From Candidatus Protistibacter heckmannii (GTDB taxonomy: Bacteria; Pseudomonadota; Gammaproteobacteria; Burkholderiales; Burkholderiaceae): 64,000 bases of DNA. A model generated the notes under the pieces. The model saw only the letters and a program-made list of their open reading frames with translations. It did not search any database and had not been told where the DNA came from. The DNA lies in NCBI GenBank assembly GCA_025050535.1, contig JALBVF010000011.1, forward strand, positions 16,931-80,930, read 5' to 3'. Positions 22,801 to 33,438 of this stretch are shown one piece after another; the first letter of the stretch is position 1, and every line of letters starts with the position of its first letter. Position numbers and translations under genes: made by a program.

Positions 22801-22938
22801 GTGAGTCAAGTGCTCACGCTCTACACCACGCCGGTGATCTATCTGGCCTTCGACCGCGGCTCGCGCCGCCTCAAGGCCTGGCGCGAACGCCGCGCGCAGG
22901 ACGCCAAGACGGGCAAGGATGGCGTCCAGGGAGCCTGA
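19891..22938 (+). pseudogene. mdtB: RND multidrug efflux pump subunit, MdtB/MuxB type, broken
   Basis: The remnant follows MdtB from [21 protein letters not shown] to the C-terminal membrane domain. Diagnostic segments include the TM4 relay ([20 protein letters not shown]), [16 protein letters not shown] and [20 protein letters not shown]. Frameshifts lie near 20263, 21125 and 22245. Small losses relative to the family include about 17 residues between LPASV and RDVQFELLL, and about 7 residues in the [16 protein letters not shown] stretch. MdtB and MdtC form a heterotrimeric pump in relatives; both partners are dead here. Confidence 0.9.
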
Positions 22939-22960
22939 GCCGGGCCGCGATCACACCGCG

Positions 22961-25900
22961 ATGAACATTTCCACGCCCTTTATCCACCGGCCGGTTGCCA
23001 CGAACCTGCTGACCATCGCCATCCCGCTGGCCGGCATGGTGGCCTTCCGGCTGCTGCCGGTGGCGCCCCTGCCGCAGGTGGATTTCCCAACGATCTCGGT
23101 GTAGGCCAGCCTGTCCGGCGCCAGCCCCGAGACGATGGCGGCCACCGTCGCCACGCCGCTGGAGCGCGCCATGGGCCGCATCGCCGGTGTGATGGAAATG
23201 ACCTCCTCGAGCGCGCTCGGCTCCTCGCGCGTGACGCTGCAGTTCTACCTGAACCGCGACATCGACGGCGCCGCCAACGACGTGCAAGCCGCGATCAACG
23301 CGGCGCACACCCTGATGCCCTCGGGCATGCCGAGCAATCCGACCTACCGCAAGGTCAATCCGACCGACGTGCCGATCATGATCCTGAGCCTGACCTCGGA
23401 TTCCATGACCCGCGCCCAGCTCTATGACGCGGCCTCCACCATCCTCGTGCAAAAGCTCGCCCAGGTGAGCGGCATCGGCCAGGTGACGGTGGGCGGCAGC
23501 TCGCTGCCGGCGGTGCGCGTCGAGGTCAATCCGATAGTGATTACACACTACGGCATCGGCTTCGAGGATATCCGCGCGGCCATCGCTGCGACCAATGCCA
23601 ACCGGCCCAAGGGCGCCAACGACCAGGCGAAGAAGGCGGCGGACTACATGCTGATAATCGTCGCCTACCGCAACAAGGCCACCGTACGGCTGCAGGACGT
23701 GGCGGAGGTGGTCGATTCGGTGGAAGACCTGCGCAACGGCGGAATCGCTGACGGCAAACCGGCCGTGCTGCTGGTGCTCAACCGCCAGCCTGGCGCCAAC
23801 ATCATCGAGACGGTGGACCGGGTGAAGGCCCTGCTTCCGCAGCTGCGCACCTCGATCCCGGAAGCCATCGACTGAAGGTCTCGCTGGACCGCACGCCAAC
23901 AATCCGCGCTTCGCTCAAGGAAGTGGAGCGCACGCTGGTGATCTCCATCGCCCTGGTGGTGATGGAGGTCTTCCTCTTCATCGGGAACGTGCGCGCCACG
24001 CTGATCCCGAGCATCGCCGTGCCGGTGTCGCTGATCAGCACCTTCGGCGTGATGTATCTCTGCGGCTTCTCGCTGAACAATCTGTCGCTGATGGCACTGA
24101 CGGTGGCCACCGGATTCGTGGTGGACGACGCCATCGTCGTGCTCGAAGCCATCTCGCGGCGCATCGAGCAAGGTGCCAAGCCGCTGGATGCAGCCATCGC
24201 CGGCGCCAAGGAAGTGGGCTTCACGGTGCTGTCGATCAGCGTGTCGCTGGTGGCCGTGTTCATCCCCATCCTGCTGATGGGAGGCATCGTAGGCCGGCTG
24301 TTCCGCGAATTCTCGGTGACGCTGTCGGTGGCGATCGGCGTGTCGATGATCATCTCGCTCACCGCCACGCCCATGCTCTGCGCCAAGCTGCTCAAGCCGG
24401 CGAAGCACGGCGACGCGCCGCTCCCAGAGCCCGTCGTGCAATACAAGCCCACGCGGGACGCGCGCTGCGCCGCTTCTTGCGCCCCGTCCTGCGCATCACC
24501 CGGCTGGACCGCTTCCGGCTCGCCTGGCTCAATCCCGCGCGCCTGAGCCGCGGCCTGTTCGGCGGCATCCTGCGCGGCTACGAGGTCTCGCTGGACTTCG
24601 CGCTGCACCACAGCCTGCTGACCATGCTGACGCTGGCAGTGACCGTGGCGCTTAACGTCTACCTCTACATCATCGTGCCCAAGGGCTTTTTCCCGCAGCA
24701 GGACACGGGCCGCATCGTCGGCAACATCCAGGCCGACCAGGCTTCCACCTTCCAGTCGATGCAGATCAAGCTGGCGCAGTTCATCGGTATCCTCAAGAGC
24801 GATCCGGAGGTGGAGAACGTGGTGGGTTTCACCGGCGGCGGCCAACGCAATTCGGGCTTCGTCTTCGTCACGCTCAAGCCGATCGCCGAGCGCCAGGCCA
24901 GCGCCGACAAAGTCATCGCCCGGCTGCGCTGCAAGCTCAACATCGTGGCCGGCGTGAGCCTCTTCCTGCAGGCGGTGCAGGACATCCGCATCGGCGGACA
25001 CATAGGCAATGCGCAGTACCAGTATACGCTGCTCGGCGACAACCTCGAGGAGTTGCGTCTCTGGGGGCCGCGCATCCGCTTCGCGATGATCGATCTGCCC
25101 GAGCTGGTCGACGTGAACATCGACGCCCAGGACAAGGGCCTGCAGGCCACGCTCACGATCGACCGCGACAACGCCGCGCGCCTGGGCCTGACTACCAAGC
25201 TGATCGACACCACCCTGGGCGACGCCTTCGGCCAGCGCCAGGTGTCCACCATCTACAACCCGCTGAACCAGTACCACGTGATCCTGGAAGTGGCGCCGCG
25301 CTACTGGCAGAGCTTCGAGACGCTCAAGCAGATCTACGTGAGCACCACAGCGCCGCCGGCGACTTCCTCCTTCACGGCGGGCGCGGCGCAGTCGATCTCC
25401 ACCATCACCACGCCGATCACCGCCAACACCGGCGGCGCGACCACGTCCGCCCAGGTGCCGCTCTCGGCCTTCGCCAGATACAAGGCGACCAACACGCCGC
25501 TGGTGTTCAACCACCAGAGCCAGTTCGCCGCGACGACGATCTCCTTCAACCTGCCGCCCAACGTCTCGCTGGGCAACGCCTCGGAGGCGATCGCCAAGAT
25601 GATGGAGCGCCTGAACGTGCCCAACACCGTGCGCGGCAGCTTCCAGGGCACCGCCAAGGCCTTCCAGGATTCGCTCTCGAGCCAGCCCTGGCTGATCCTG
25701 GCGGCGCTGGTGACGGTGTACATCGTGTTGGGCATCCTCTACGAGAGCACCATCCATCCGGTCACGATCCTCTCCACTCTGCCCTCGGCGGGCATCGGCG
25801 CGCTGCTGGCGCTGATGATGTGCAACACGGAGTTCAGCATCATCGCGCTGATCGGCGTGATCCTGCTGATCGGCATCGTCAAGAAGAACGCGATCATGAT

Positions 25901-26090
25901 GACCACCATGGCCGCCATCCTCGGCGCGATCCCGTTGGCGATCGGCTCTGGCGACGGCGCCGAATTCCGCCGCCCGCTGGGCATCTCCATCGTCGGCGGC
26001 CTGGTGCTCAGCCAGCTGCTCACGCTCTACACCACGCCCGTGGTTTATCTTTACATGGAACGCTTCCACCTCTGGAAGGCCAAGACATGA
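22961..26090 (+). pseudogene. mdtC: RND multidrug efflux pump subunit, MdtC/MuxC type, broken
   Basis: The start [21 protein letters not shown] and the rest of the MdtC architecture are recognizable, with the TM4 relay [21 protein letters not shown]. It is broken by TAG at 23102–23104 (in [14 protein letters not shown]), a frameshift at about 23872 and another near 24460. At 25900 KKNAIMM runs directly into TTMAAILGA. Compared with the neighbouring mdtB, 32 residues (96 bp) are gone, bounded by an ATGATGA repeat, so the loss stays in frame but removes a transmembrane loop. Confidence 0.9.
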
Positions 26091-26140
26091 AGACCGACAT
26101 CCCGCGCCGCGCGCGATAGCGCCCCTTCGCCCACATTCGC

Positions 26141-27591
26141 ATGACTGCGCGCCTGCCTGCGCGCATAAGCGCCACCTTCTCCGCCGCGCTCGCCCTCGCC
26201 TTGGCGGGCTGCGCGGTCGGCCCTGACTACAAGCGGCCCGAGACGCCAATCCAGCAGAGCTTCAAGGAAGCCCCCGGGCTGCGCCTGGCCAAGCCCGGCG
26301 ACGAAGCGCCGCGCGGCAAATGGTGGGAAGCCTACGGCGACACGGTGCTCAACGGCCTGATGGAGCAGGTGGACATTTCCAACCAGAACATCCGGCCGCC
26401 GAGGCGCAGTACCGCCAGGCGCTGGCGCTGGTGCAGTCGGCGCGCGCCTCCTTTTTCCTGACGGTGGGCGCCTCGGCCTCCGACACGCGCAGCCGAAGCA
26501 GCGCGGGTTCGTCCTCACTCAGCCCCGGTAGGGTCAACGAAAGCATCAGCCTGGGTCTGAACGCCAGCTATGAGGTCGACGTCTTGGGCTACATCCGCCG
26601 CACGGTGGAGGCCAACGAGGCCAGCGCCCTGGCGAGAAACGCCGACCTCGAGGCCGCCCGCCTGCTGGCGCGCGCCACGCTGGCGCAGAGCTATTTCCAG
26701 CTATGCGTGACCGACATGCAGAAGCGCATGTACGACGACACGGTGGAGGCCTACCGCAAGTCGCTGGAGCTCACGCAGAACCAGTACAAGGCGGGCGTCT
26801 CCAAGCAGGTGGACGTGGCGCAGGCGCAGACCCAGCTCAATTCGACGCTGGCCGCGGCGATCGACCTGAGCGTGACGCGCGCCCAGCTCGAGCATGCGAT
26901 CGCGGTGCTCACCGGCAAGCCGCCCGGCGCGTTCTCTCTGCCGGCGCAGCCGCTGGCGGTGGACTCGTCCACGGGCATGGTGCAGAGCGCCGCCTCGGTG
27001 CTGGTGGAGAACCTGCCGCAGGTGCCGCTGGCCCTGCCTTCGGCGCTGCTGGAGCGGCGCCCCGACGTGGCCGGCGCCTAGCGCCGTATAGCCGCGTCCA
27101 ACGCCAAGATCGGCGTGACCACCGCGGCTTTCTTCCCGACGCTCTCGCTCTCGAGCACCGACGGCTATCAGAACAGCGTGCTGCCCGGCCTGCTCGACAT
27201 TCCCAACCGCTTCTGGTCCCTGGGCCCCTCGCTGGCGATGACGCTGCTGGACTTCGGCGCGCGCGCCGCAGCGACGGACCAGGCGGTCGCCACCTACCGG
27301 CAGAAGGTGCTGGCGGCCTTCCAGAACGTGGAGGACAACTTCGTCACCCTGCGCCTGCTCGAAGATGAGACGCGCGCCCAGGAAGCCGCAGTGAAGTACG
27401 CGCGCGACGCGGTGCGCATGACGCTCAACCAGTACAAGTCGGGCGTGGTCAGTTATCTGAACATGGTGACGGCGCAGGCCACCACCCTGTCCAACGAACG
27501 CACGCTGCTCACGCTGATCAGCCTCCGGCTCAGCTCGCACGTGGCGCTGGTGAAGGCATTGGGCGTGGGCTGGCAGGTGCCGAAGGTCTGA
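26141..27591 (+). pseudogene. Outer-membrane efflux channel, OprM/NodT type (partner of MdtABC), broken
   Basis: A lipoprotein signal (ALALALAGCAVGPDYKRP) precedes a typical outer-membrane factor: WWEAYGDTVLNGLMEQV, FFLTVGASASDTRSRSS, ASYEVDVLGYIRRTVEA, LERRPDVAGA and FGARAAATDQAVATYRQ. A frameshift near 26398 and a TAG at 27079–27081 (in RPDVAGA-RRIAASNAKIG, where relatives have Glu or Gln) break it. Otherwise it is nearly full length. It ends a 14-kb plus-strand run of seven efflux genes, every one of which is inactivated. Confidence 0.88.
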
Positions 27592-27627
27592 GGCGCTCTG
27601 CGCCGGCGGAGGATCAAGGCGGGCGGA

Positions 27628-28512
27628 TCAGAGCGGGCGGAAAAGGTGGGCGTACTGCCGGCTCACCGGCAGCAGCTCCTCACGCTGCCTGAGCCACAGC
27701 TGCAGGCGGCCGAGCGGCCCGGAGACGGAGCCGGCGACGTGGTCGATGTTGACCAGGGTGCCGCGGTGGACCTGCCAGAATTTCTCGGCGTCGAGCTGTT
27801 CGATCAGTTCCTTGATCGGCGTGCGGATCAGGGCTTCGGCGCCGGTGGTCACAACGAGGACGTATTTGTTGGCGGCTTCGAAGTAGCACACCTCTTCCAC
27901 CGGAATCAGCCGCAGCTCCTGGCCCATGGAGGCGCGCACGAATTTCATCCTGCCCGCCGGGCGCGGCTGCAGTCCGAGGTGGCGCGCCAGGTCTTCGAGC
28001 AGCGCGGGATCGATGGTGGACGCCGCGCCCGCGCGATGTCCGCGCCCTTCGCTTCCCGTTTCGCCGCTTGCTTCGCCGCCTGCTTCGCCGCCCGCAGCGC
28101 CGCTTCCCTCTGCGCGCGCCTCGCCGATGCTTTCCAGCCGCCGGCGCAGGCGTTCGACGCTGGCGGCGAGCCGGTCGCGGCGCACGGGCTTGAGCAGATA
28201 GTCGACGGCGGCCTGCTCGAAGGCTTCGACCGCGTATTCGTCATAGGCGGTGGTGAAGACCAGCAGCGGCCTGTCCTCTTCCGGCAGTTCCGCCAAATGT
28301 GCAGCGACTTCGATGCCGCTGGCGCCGGGCATGAAGATGTCGAGAAAGGCAATGTCGGGCCGGTTTTCCTCGATGGCCGCGATCGCCGAGAGGCCGTCGT
28401 GCGCGAGCGGCAGCAGCCGCAGTTCGGGCCACAGCGCCGCAAGCTCGGCGGCCAGGGTCTGGGCGAGCAGCGCCTCGTCGTCGGCGATCAGCGCCAGCGG
28501 GCCGGCGCTCAT
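27628..28512 (-). CDS. LytTR-type response regulator (AlgR/LytR family)
   Basis: The intact 294-residue regulator has a receiver domain (residues 5–125) with the acidic pair D11/D12, phospho-acceptor Asp 58 (FLDIFMPG), TTAYDEY, and LLKPVRRDR with the conserved Lys. A Gly/Ala/Glu-rich linker contains three 12-bp repeats. A C-terminal LytTR DNA-binding domain follows (about 190–293: KFVRASMGQELRLIPVEEVCYF ... KFWQVHRGTLVNIDHV ... LLPVSRQYAHLF). Such regulators are phosphorylated by LytS/AlgZ-like kinases. The cognate kinase gene overlaps its start by an ATGA but is dead, leaving an orphan regulator. Confidence 0.93.
   Translation of the reverse strand: MSAGPLALIADDEALLAQTLAAELAALWPELRLLPLAHDGLSAIAAIEENRPDIAFLDIFMPGASGIEVAAHLAELPEEDRPLLVFTTAYDEYAVEAFEQAAVDYLLKPVRRDRLAASVERLRRRLESIGEARAEGSGAAGGEAGGEASGETGSEGRGHRAGAASTIDPALLEDLARHLGLQPRPAGRMKFVRASMGQELRLIPVEEVCYFEAANKYVLVVTTGAEALIRTPIKELIEQLDAEKFWQVHRGTLVNIDHVAGSVSGPLGRLQLWLRQREELLPVSRQYAHLFRPL
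28060..28095 (-). repeat. Three tandem 12-bp units in the regulator linker
   Basis: TTCGCCGCTTGC is repeated three times with single-base differences (TTCGCCGCCTGC, TTCGCCGCCCGC). It codes on the minus strand for Gly-Gly-Glu-Ala-like units in the flexible linker between receiver and LytTR domain. Being a multiple of three it can change copy number without breaking the frame. Confidence 0.75.
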
Positions 28513-29260
28513 GCGGCGGCTCCCGCCAGGGGCAGGCTCAGCGTGGCGCGCAATCCGCGCGGCGCGTTCTCGGCCAGCTCCAGCGCAGCCTGCGCGCCGT
28601 AGAGCGCGCGCAGGCGTTCACGCACGTTCTGCAATCCGACGCCGCCGCCCTCCTTGGAGGAGGTGGCGGCAGGCTGTCAGCCGATGCCCACTCCGGTGTC
28701 GGCGACGACGATCCGCAGCGCGTCGCCCTCACGCCGCGCGCTCACCTCGACTTCACCACCCGCTGCGGCGGGCCAGATGCCTTGCTCGAGCGCGTTCTCC
28801 ACCAGGGGCTGCAGCAGCATGGGCACGAAGGGCATGGAGGCCAGCTCGGGCGGCAGAGTGAGGGAGAAGCGCAGGCGCTCGCCGAAGCGGATCTTCTGGA
28901 TTGCGAGATAGGCGGAGAGTAGGAGCAGGCCAGCAAGGTCAGCAGGGCGATGCCCAGCGCGCAGGAGCCGTTCGCGGGCCGCGTCCACCAGTGCAGGTCC
29001 AGGCCTTCGCCGAGCAGATAGGAGGCGATGGACTTTCCGCCGAAGATGATGGTGAAGGCAAGCAGGCCGATGCACTGGCTGACGAGGAAGTTGTGGCCGA
29101 AGTCGCCGCCGATCTTGAAGAAGTAGGTCAGCAGGAGAGCGATGCCGGTGTTGACCAGCACGACCCGCAGCATGCCGCGCAGGAATTGCGCCGCCGGCGG
29201 GAGCTGCGAGAATTGGCCGGGCTGCAGACGGGCGAACATGGAGAACGTCTTTGGAATCAT
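28509..29260 (-). pseudogene. LytS/AlgZ-type sensor histidine kinase lacking its histidine box
   Basis: The start MIPKTFSMFARLQPGQF leads into membrane helices (LRVVLVNTGIALLLTYFF, FLVSQCIGLLAFTIIF). A change of frame near 28930 then brings in AYLAIQKIRFGERLRFSL, PMLLQPLVENALEQGIWP and the ATP-binding VVADTGVGIG. The His_kinase signature PHFLFNxLN, which holds the phosphorylated histidine and normally lies between these parts, is absent: that segment (about 80–100 residues by family comparison) is deleted. A TGA follows GVGIG at about 28679, before the last ATP-binding segment GVGLQNVRERL. It overlaps the regulator start as ATGA. Confidence 0.85.
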
Positions 29261-29345
29261 GGCCGCATGGTAGCCGAGAGGCTGCGCGGGAAGAAGCGCC
29301 GGCCGGCTTTCGCTGTGTGCGCGGCCTGCCCGTGCATGCGCCAGC

Positions 29346-29795
29346 TCAGGAGACCGCGCCCGGCGCCGGCTGGGCGGCCTTGGAGCCGGCGGAGCCGAGG
29401 ATGTGGATGCTGCGGGCCAGGAAGGCGCCGCTGAACAGGCCGTAGCCAAGGGTCACGGCGGTGGCAAAGCTGGAATCGGACGCGAGTTCCGGATGCAGCG
29501 CCATGCTGTAGCCGACGAAGTACTTGATCGCGAACAGGCCCATCATGAGCGCCAGCGGCACCCAGCTTCCGGGCACGACGATCTTGTCGGGGTTCGCCTC
29601 CGAGACACGGGCGCCCTTGGGCAGCTTGAGCGAGAGGTTGAGCAGCGGCAGCACGACCACGGCCAACAGCCAGATGCCCAGTTCGGCGGGGCTGCTGCCG
29701 AAGGCTGAGGTCACGCCCATCAGCGACAGGGTGAGCAGGACGGCGGGCAGCAGCAGGCGGCGGCGCGACACGGAGCGGGTGTAGGCCTGTGTCAT
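29346..29795 (-). pseudogene. DUF6622-type membrane protein, 5' end missing
   Basis: About 150 residues of a small multi-span membrane protein are recognizable from MTQAYTRSVSRRRLLLPAVLL onward (STAFG-like SAFGSSPAELG, PGSWVPLALMMGLFAIKYFVGYS, FLARSIHILGSAGSK). In the DUF6622 family this sequence follows an N-terminal helix of about 30 residues that is absent here. Upstream codons (RFTGEFG) do not resemble the family. The break lies opposite the missing start of the protease autotransporter, suggesting one deletion removed both. Function unknown. Confidence 0.6.
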
Positions 29796-29911
29796 CCCGA
29801 ACTCGCCGGTAAATCGCATCAGACCCTGGACGTCTCGATACAAAGAGGGCCTTATACCGCGCTACCAGCCTGGGGGGATTTCCTGACGCCCCAGCGGCGG
29901 CCAATTGCTAA

Positions 29912-32404
29912 ATAGCCCAGAGAATCAACGACCACGGTACTCATGTGGCCGGTATCATCGCTGCTGCCAAGAACGGCCGCGGCATGCACGGTGTGGCCTA
30001 CGGCAGCCAACTGATTGCAGCATCCAACGTAGTCAACTCACTGGCGCCAGATAGTGAACTCCCTGGCAACCCATTGAACCCCTGGATCAGCTATCAGCTC
30101 GATGCCGCCGCGCTGGGCCAACTGGTTGGCAGTGGCGCCAGCATCATCAACAACAGCTGGGGACTTCCCAACCGCGAAAAGCGCGGCCTACCGGAAATCA
30201 ATGAGGAATATGCGCTGATCGTCAAGGAAATTCCCGACTTCATCGAGCGCGCCCGCAAGGCCAGATCGGACAACGTGCTCTATGTCTGGTCATCCGGCAA
30301 TAACAGCACGGCCAATCCCAATGCTCTGGCCTCGCTGCCGTATTTCATCGAGGAAGCCCGCCACAACACGATCATCGTGGCGGCGCAGGAAGTTCAAGAT
30401 TCCATCCTGTCCTTCTCGACGCGGTGCGGCGTCGGCATGCTCTAGTGCATGACAGCACCATGTCTTTTCGTCAACTCGCCAGGAATCGATGTCGAGAATG
30501 ACGGAACCCTCGAATATTTTTTATATCAGCATGAGTGGCACCTCGATAGCGGCACTGCATGTCTCTGGCGCCGCCGCGTTGCTCAAGGAGCGCTTTCCCT
30601 ATTTTCCCATGCACGGCATCCAGAGCGTGCTGCTCACTACCACCCACGACCAGGGCACACGCGGCGTCGACCCGACATTCGGCAGGGGTTTCCTCAATCT
30701 GCGACGCGCCCTCAACGGCCCGTACCAACTGCTCGCCGACGTCCGCGTCGACATGGACGCCTCCATGGGAGGCTGGTCGGCCGAGGACACCTGGACCAAC
30801 AACATCGGCGACCCCGGCAGATACAACAGCCGGTACAACATCGGCAGTCTGATCAAGGCCGGCACCGGCAAGCTCATCCTCGCTGGCGACAGCCACATCG
30901 GCGGCGTCACCGTCGTCGAGGGCGGCACCCTGCGCGGCACGGGGGTCATCGCCTCGCCCACCACCGTGGCCGGCACGCTGAGCTTCACCGCCCCGCTCAC
31001 GCTCGCTGCCGGCAGCACCACGCGCCTGGACATCGACGGCACGGGCGACAGCCAGGACGCCGGCAATTATTCGCGCATCGTCGCACAGGGTGAGCCCGTG
31101 CAGCTTGGCGGCGGCGTCGAGGGAGACGCCTCCAACACCTATACGCCGGCGCTGGGCGAGCGATTCGCTGTGCTGCAATCGGAAGGCGGCTTCTCGCGCC
31201 TGGAACAGCCCGAGGGTCTGGACGCGGGCACGCGCATGGATTTGCTCTTCGCGGACAATGCCGCCACGCGGCAGGTCAACCCCGACACCCTGCCGGGCCA
31301 GACCAAAGCGCCCGGCAACCAGAGCGGCGGCTCGGCGCTGCTCAATATGCTACGCGACGCCCCGCTGGCCCTGCAGCCCGGGACCTTCAACACCTGTCTA
31401 GGCAAGACCTTGGCAAGCCCCTCCGCCAGCGTGCCGGACGCCGCCACCGCCAGCCTCTACACGCGCACCGGCGGCCAGATCCACGCCGATGCCCACGCCC
31501 TAATCTGGAACTAGCATGCACGGCTCGGCGAGCTGCTCTCGGAGCGCGCCTCCGGATGGCGGACGCCCGGTGCACAAACCGGCGCGCCGGCGGCGGACGG
31601 CACGCCGGGCGGCGCACGCTCTCCCGGCCACGTTCCCGACCGTGGACTGTGGCTCCGCGCCCTGCACAACCAGTTCGACCAGGACGGCGCCCCAGGCCGT
31701 CTCGATGCGCGCGAGCGCGTCAGCAGCGGCATCCTCGGCGCCGATGGCGCACCCCCCCCCCCGGCCTCGCGCCTGGGCGCGGCCCTGGCCTTCAGCAATG
31801 AGCAGACTACCCAGGACGGCGCCTCGACCAGGTCCGATTCCGTGGCCGTGGCGATCTATGGCCGCCATGGTATGGAAGGCAGCGCCGGGCGCGGCTTATA
31901 CATCGGCGCCCAGGCGGCGCTCAGTCATCACGACACGCGCACCAGCCTCAGCCTGGGCGGGCTTGGCAGCTATTCTGGCAAGGTGGGGGGCTGGTGCCTG
32001 AGCGTCGAGCGCACCAGCATCCAGGCGCTGACCGAGCAGGGCGGTCCGCTGGCGCTGCGCGTGCAGGACGACGCGCAGACGCGCAAGAGCCTACGCGCCG
32101 ACCTGCGCATCAACCGCAGCTGGACCGAGGGCAAGTGGCGGATCGAGCCCGGCTTGAACCTGGGCGTGACGCAAACCCTGGGCGAGGCCGCCGCGCAAAG
32201 CCACGCCAGCGTGGTCGGGCGGGAAGCCTGCCGAACGGCTCGGTCAGCCAGGTCTCGACGCGCGACGGGCGCCAGCTCTACCGCGCGGGCCTCGCCGTGC
32301 AGGCCGCCAACGGCGCCTGGAATCTGGACGCCGGCGTGCAGGGCTATCGCGGCACCGGCGCCACCGGCTACAGCGTCAACTTCAGGCTTGGCTACGCCTG
32401 GTGA
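29912..32404 (+). pseudogene. Subtilisin-type (S8) serine protease autotransporter, truncated and broken
   Basis: Pieces of one autotransporter protease remain. Catalytic His is in NDHGTHVAGIIAA, Asn in SSGNN, Ser in SMSGTSIAALHVSG. Passenger beta-helix sequence follows (GTGKLILAGDSHIGG, VVEGGTLRGTGVIAS), then the linker (RLGELLSERASG, GLWLRALHNQFDQDG) and an outer-membrane barrel ending SVNFRLGYAW. The signal peptide and catalytic Asp region are missing at the 5' end. Other breaks are TAG at 30443–30445 where relatives have Trp (DWC-like), a frameshift near 30500, TAG at 31512–31514 and a frameshift near 32225. A run of eleven C lies at 31752–31762. NalP of Neisseria has this architecture. 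Confidence 0.85.
31752..31762 (+). repeat. Homopolymer of 11 C within the autotransporter gene
   Basis: Eleven consecutive C residues code for four prolines (GAPPPPAS) just before the barrel domain, and at this length the reading frame is open on both sides. Such tracts slip during replication and act as on/off switches in surface proteins of other bacteria. It is the only long homopolymer of its kind seen in the window. Confidence 0.9.
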
Positions 32405-33308
32405 ACGGATGCCGTGCCGCATAGTTTCGGAAGCGCTCGGCGAGAAAGTCGGCGCAGACCTCGAAGCGGCGCGGCCTGTATTCGCGGGCCTTGCTCAGTA
32501 GCTGCAGCGGAATCTCCGGCCCGCTCCATTCCGGAAACAGCGGCACCAGCCGGCCGGCAGCCACGTCGGCCGCCACATCCAGCCATGACTTGAAGGCCAA
32601 CCCGCGGCCGGCCAGCGCCCAGAGGCTGATGATCGCGCCGTCGTCGCTGCAGGCCACGCTTTCCACCGTCACTTCCATCGGCCCTTTCGGGCCGCCGAAA
32701 ATCCAGCGGTTGATCCGCTCTCCACGCCGCAGATGCACGAGGCAGCGGTGTGCGCCGAGGTCCTCGGGCGTCCGCGGCCGGCCATGCGTCTCCGGATACG
32801 CGGGTGAGGCGACCATCGCGCGCGGACTGCTGGCGAGCACGCGGCGCACAAGCGTGGAGTCGTCGAGCATGCCGTGGCGCAGCGCGAAGTCCACGCCCTC
32901 CTCGAAGAGATCGGCGAGATGATCACCGAGCAGCAGGCTGATGCGCAGCTCCGGATACGTGTCCTGCAGTTCCTCGAGCCAGGGCACGAGCACGTGGCGG
33001 CCGAGGTCGGAGGTGGCGGTGATGCGGATGTAGCCGGCGACGCCTCGGGCGTCGGAGCTAAATTTTTCGGCCGCGTCGTCCAGGGCCTGGAGCGCGCGGC
33101 GGCAGCTGTCCAGATAGACCAGGCCCACCTCGGTGGGCCGCACCGCGCGGGTGGGGCGGTCGAAGATGCGCACGCCCAGCTCCGCCTCCACGCGCTTGAA
33201 TGCGGCGCTCGCAGTGGCCGGCAACCAGCCGAGCTGCCGGGCGGCGGCCGAGAGATTGCTGAGGTCGGCGATCCTCACGATCAGGCGCAGGTCGTCAATG
33301 GCGATCAT
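32382..33308 (-). CDS. LysR family transcriptional regulator
   Basis: This is an intact 308-residue regulator of the large subgroup with N-terminal LRLIVRIADLSNLSAAARQLG, a winged helix to about residue 60, and an effector domain (GYIRITATSDLGRHVLVPWL ... DFALRHGMLDDSTLVRRVL). It is divergent from a broken MFS exporter gene, with a 165-bp AT-rich spacer and a palindrome between them, so it most likely controlled that exporter and itself. Its 3' end overlaps the end of the autotransporter by 23 bp; the last residues may extend past the usual family C-terminus, and the stop is TAG. Confidence 0.92.
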   Translation of the reverse strand: MIAIDDLRLIVRIADLSNLSAAARQLGWLPATASAAFKRVEAELGVRIFDRPTRAVRPTEVGLVYLDSCRRALQALDDAAEKFSSDARGVAGYIRITATSDLGRHVLVPWLEELQDTYPELRISLLLGDHLADLFEEGVDFALRHGMLDDSTLVRRVLASSPRAMVASPAYPETHGRPRTPEDLGAHRCLVHLRRGERINRWIFGGPKGPMEVTVESVACSDDGAIISLWALAGRGLAFKSWLDVAADVAAGRLVPLFPEWSGPEIPLQLLSKAREYRPRRFEVCADFLAERFRNYAARHPFTRRSQA

Positions 33309-33345
33309 GGCGGTTTCCCCGAAATTCCCCGATTATGTGGATATT

Positions 33346-33362
33346 TTTGATAAATATTCAAA
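33346..33362. promoter_or_regulatory. Palindrome in the lysR–MFS spacer, candidate LysR operator
   Basis: TTTGA and TCAAA are separated by seven bases (TAAATAT), 37 bp before the LysR start and within a 70-bp AT-rich core. Dyads of this type containing T-N11-A are the usual LysR-family sites. The arm is short, so the match alone is weak evidence. Confidence 0.4.
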
Positions 33363-33438
33363 ATTGACCGCTATTATCAAATAGAGTGCGGCGCATCATA
33401 ATAGCCGAGTCATTTAATTAGGTATTCGGAGATAAACC

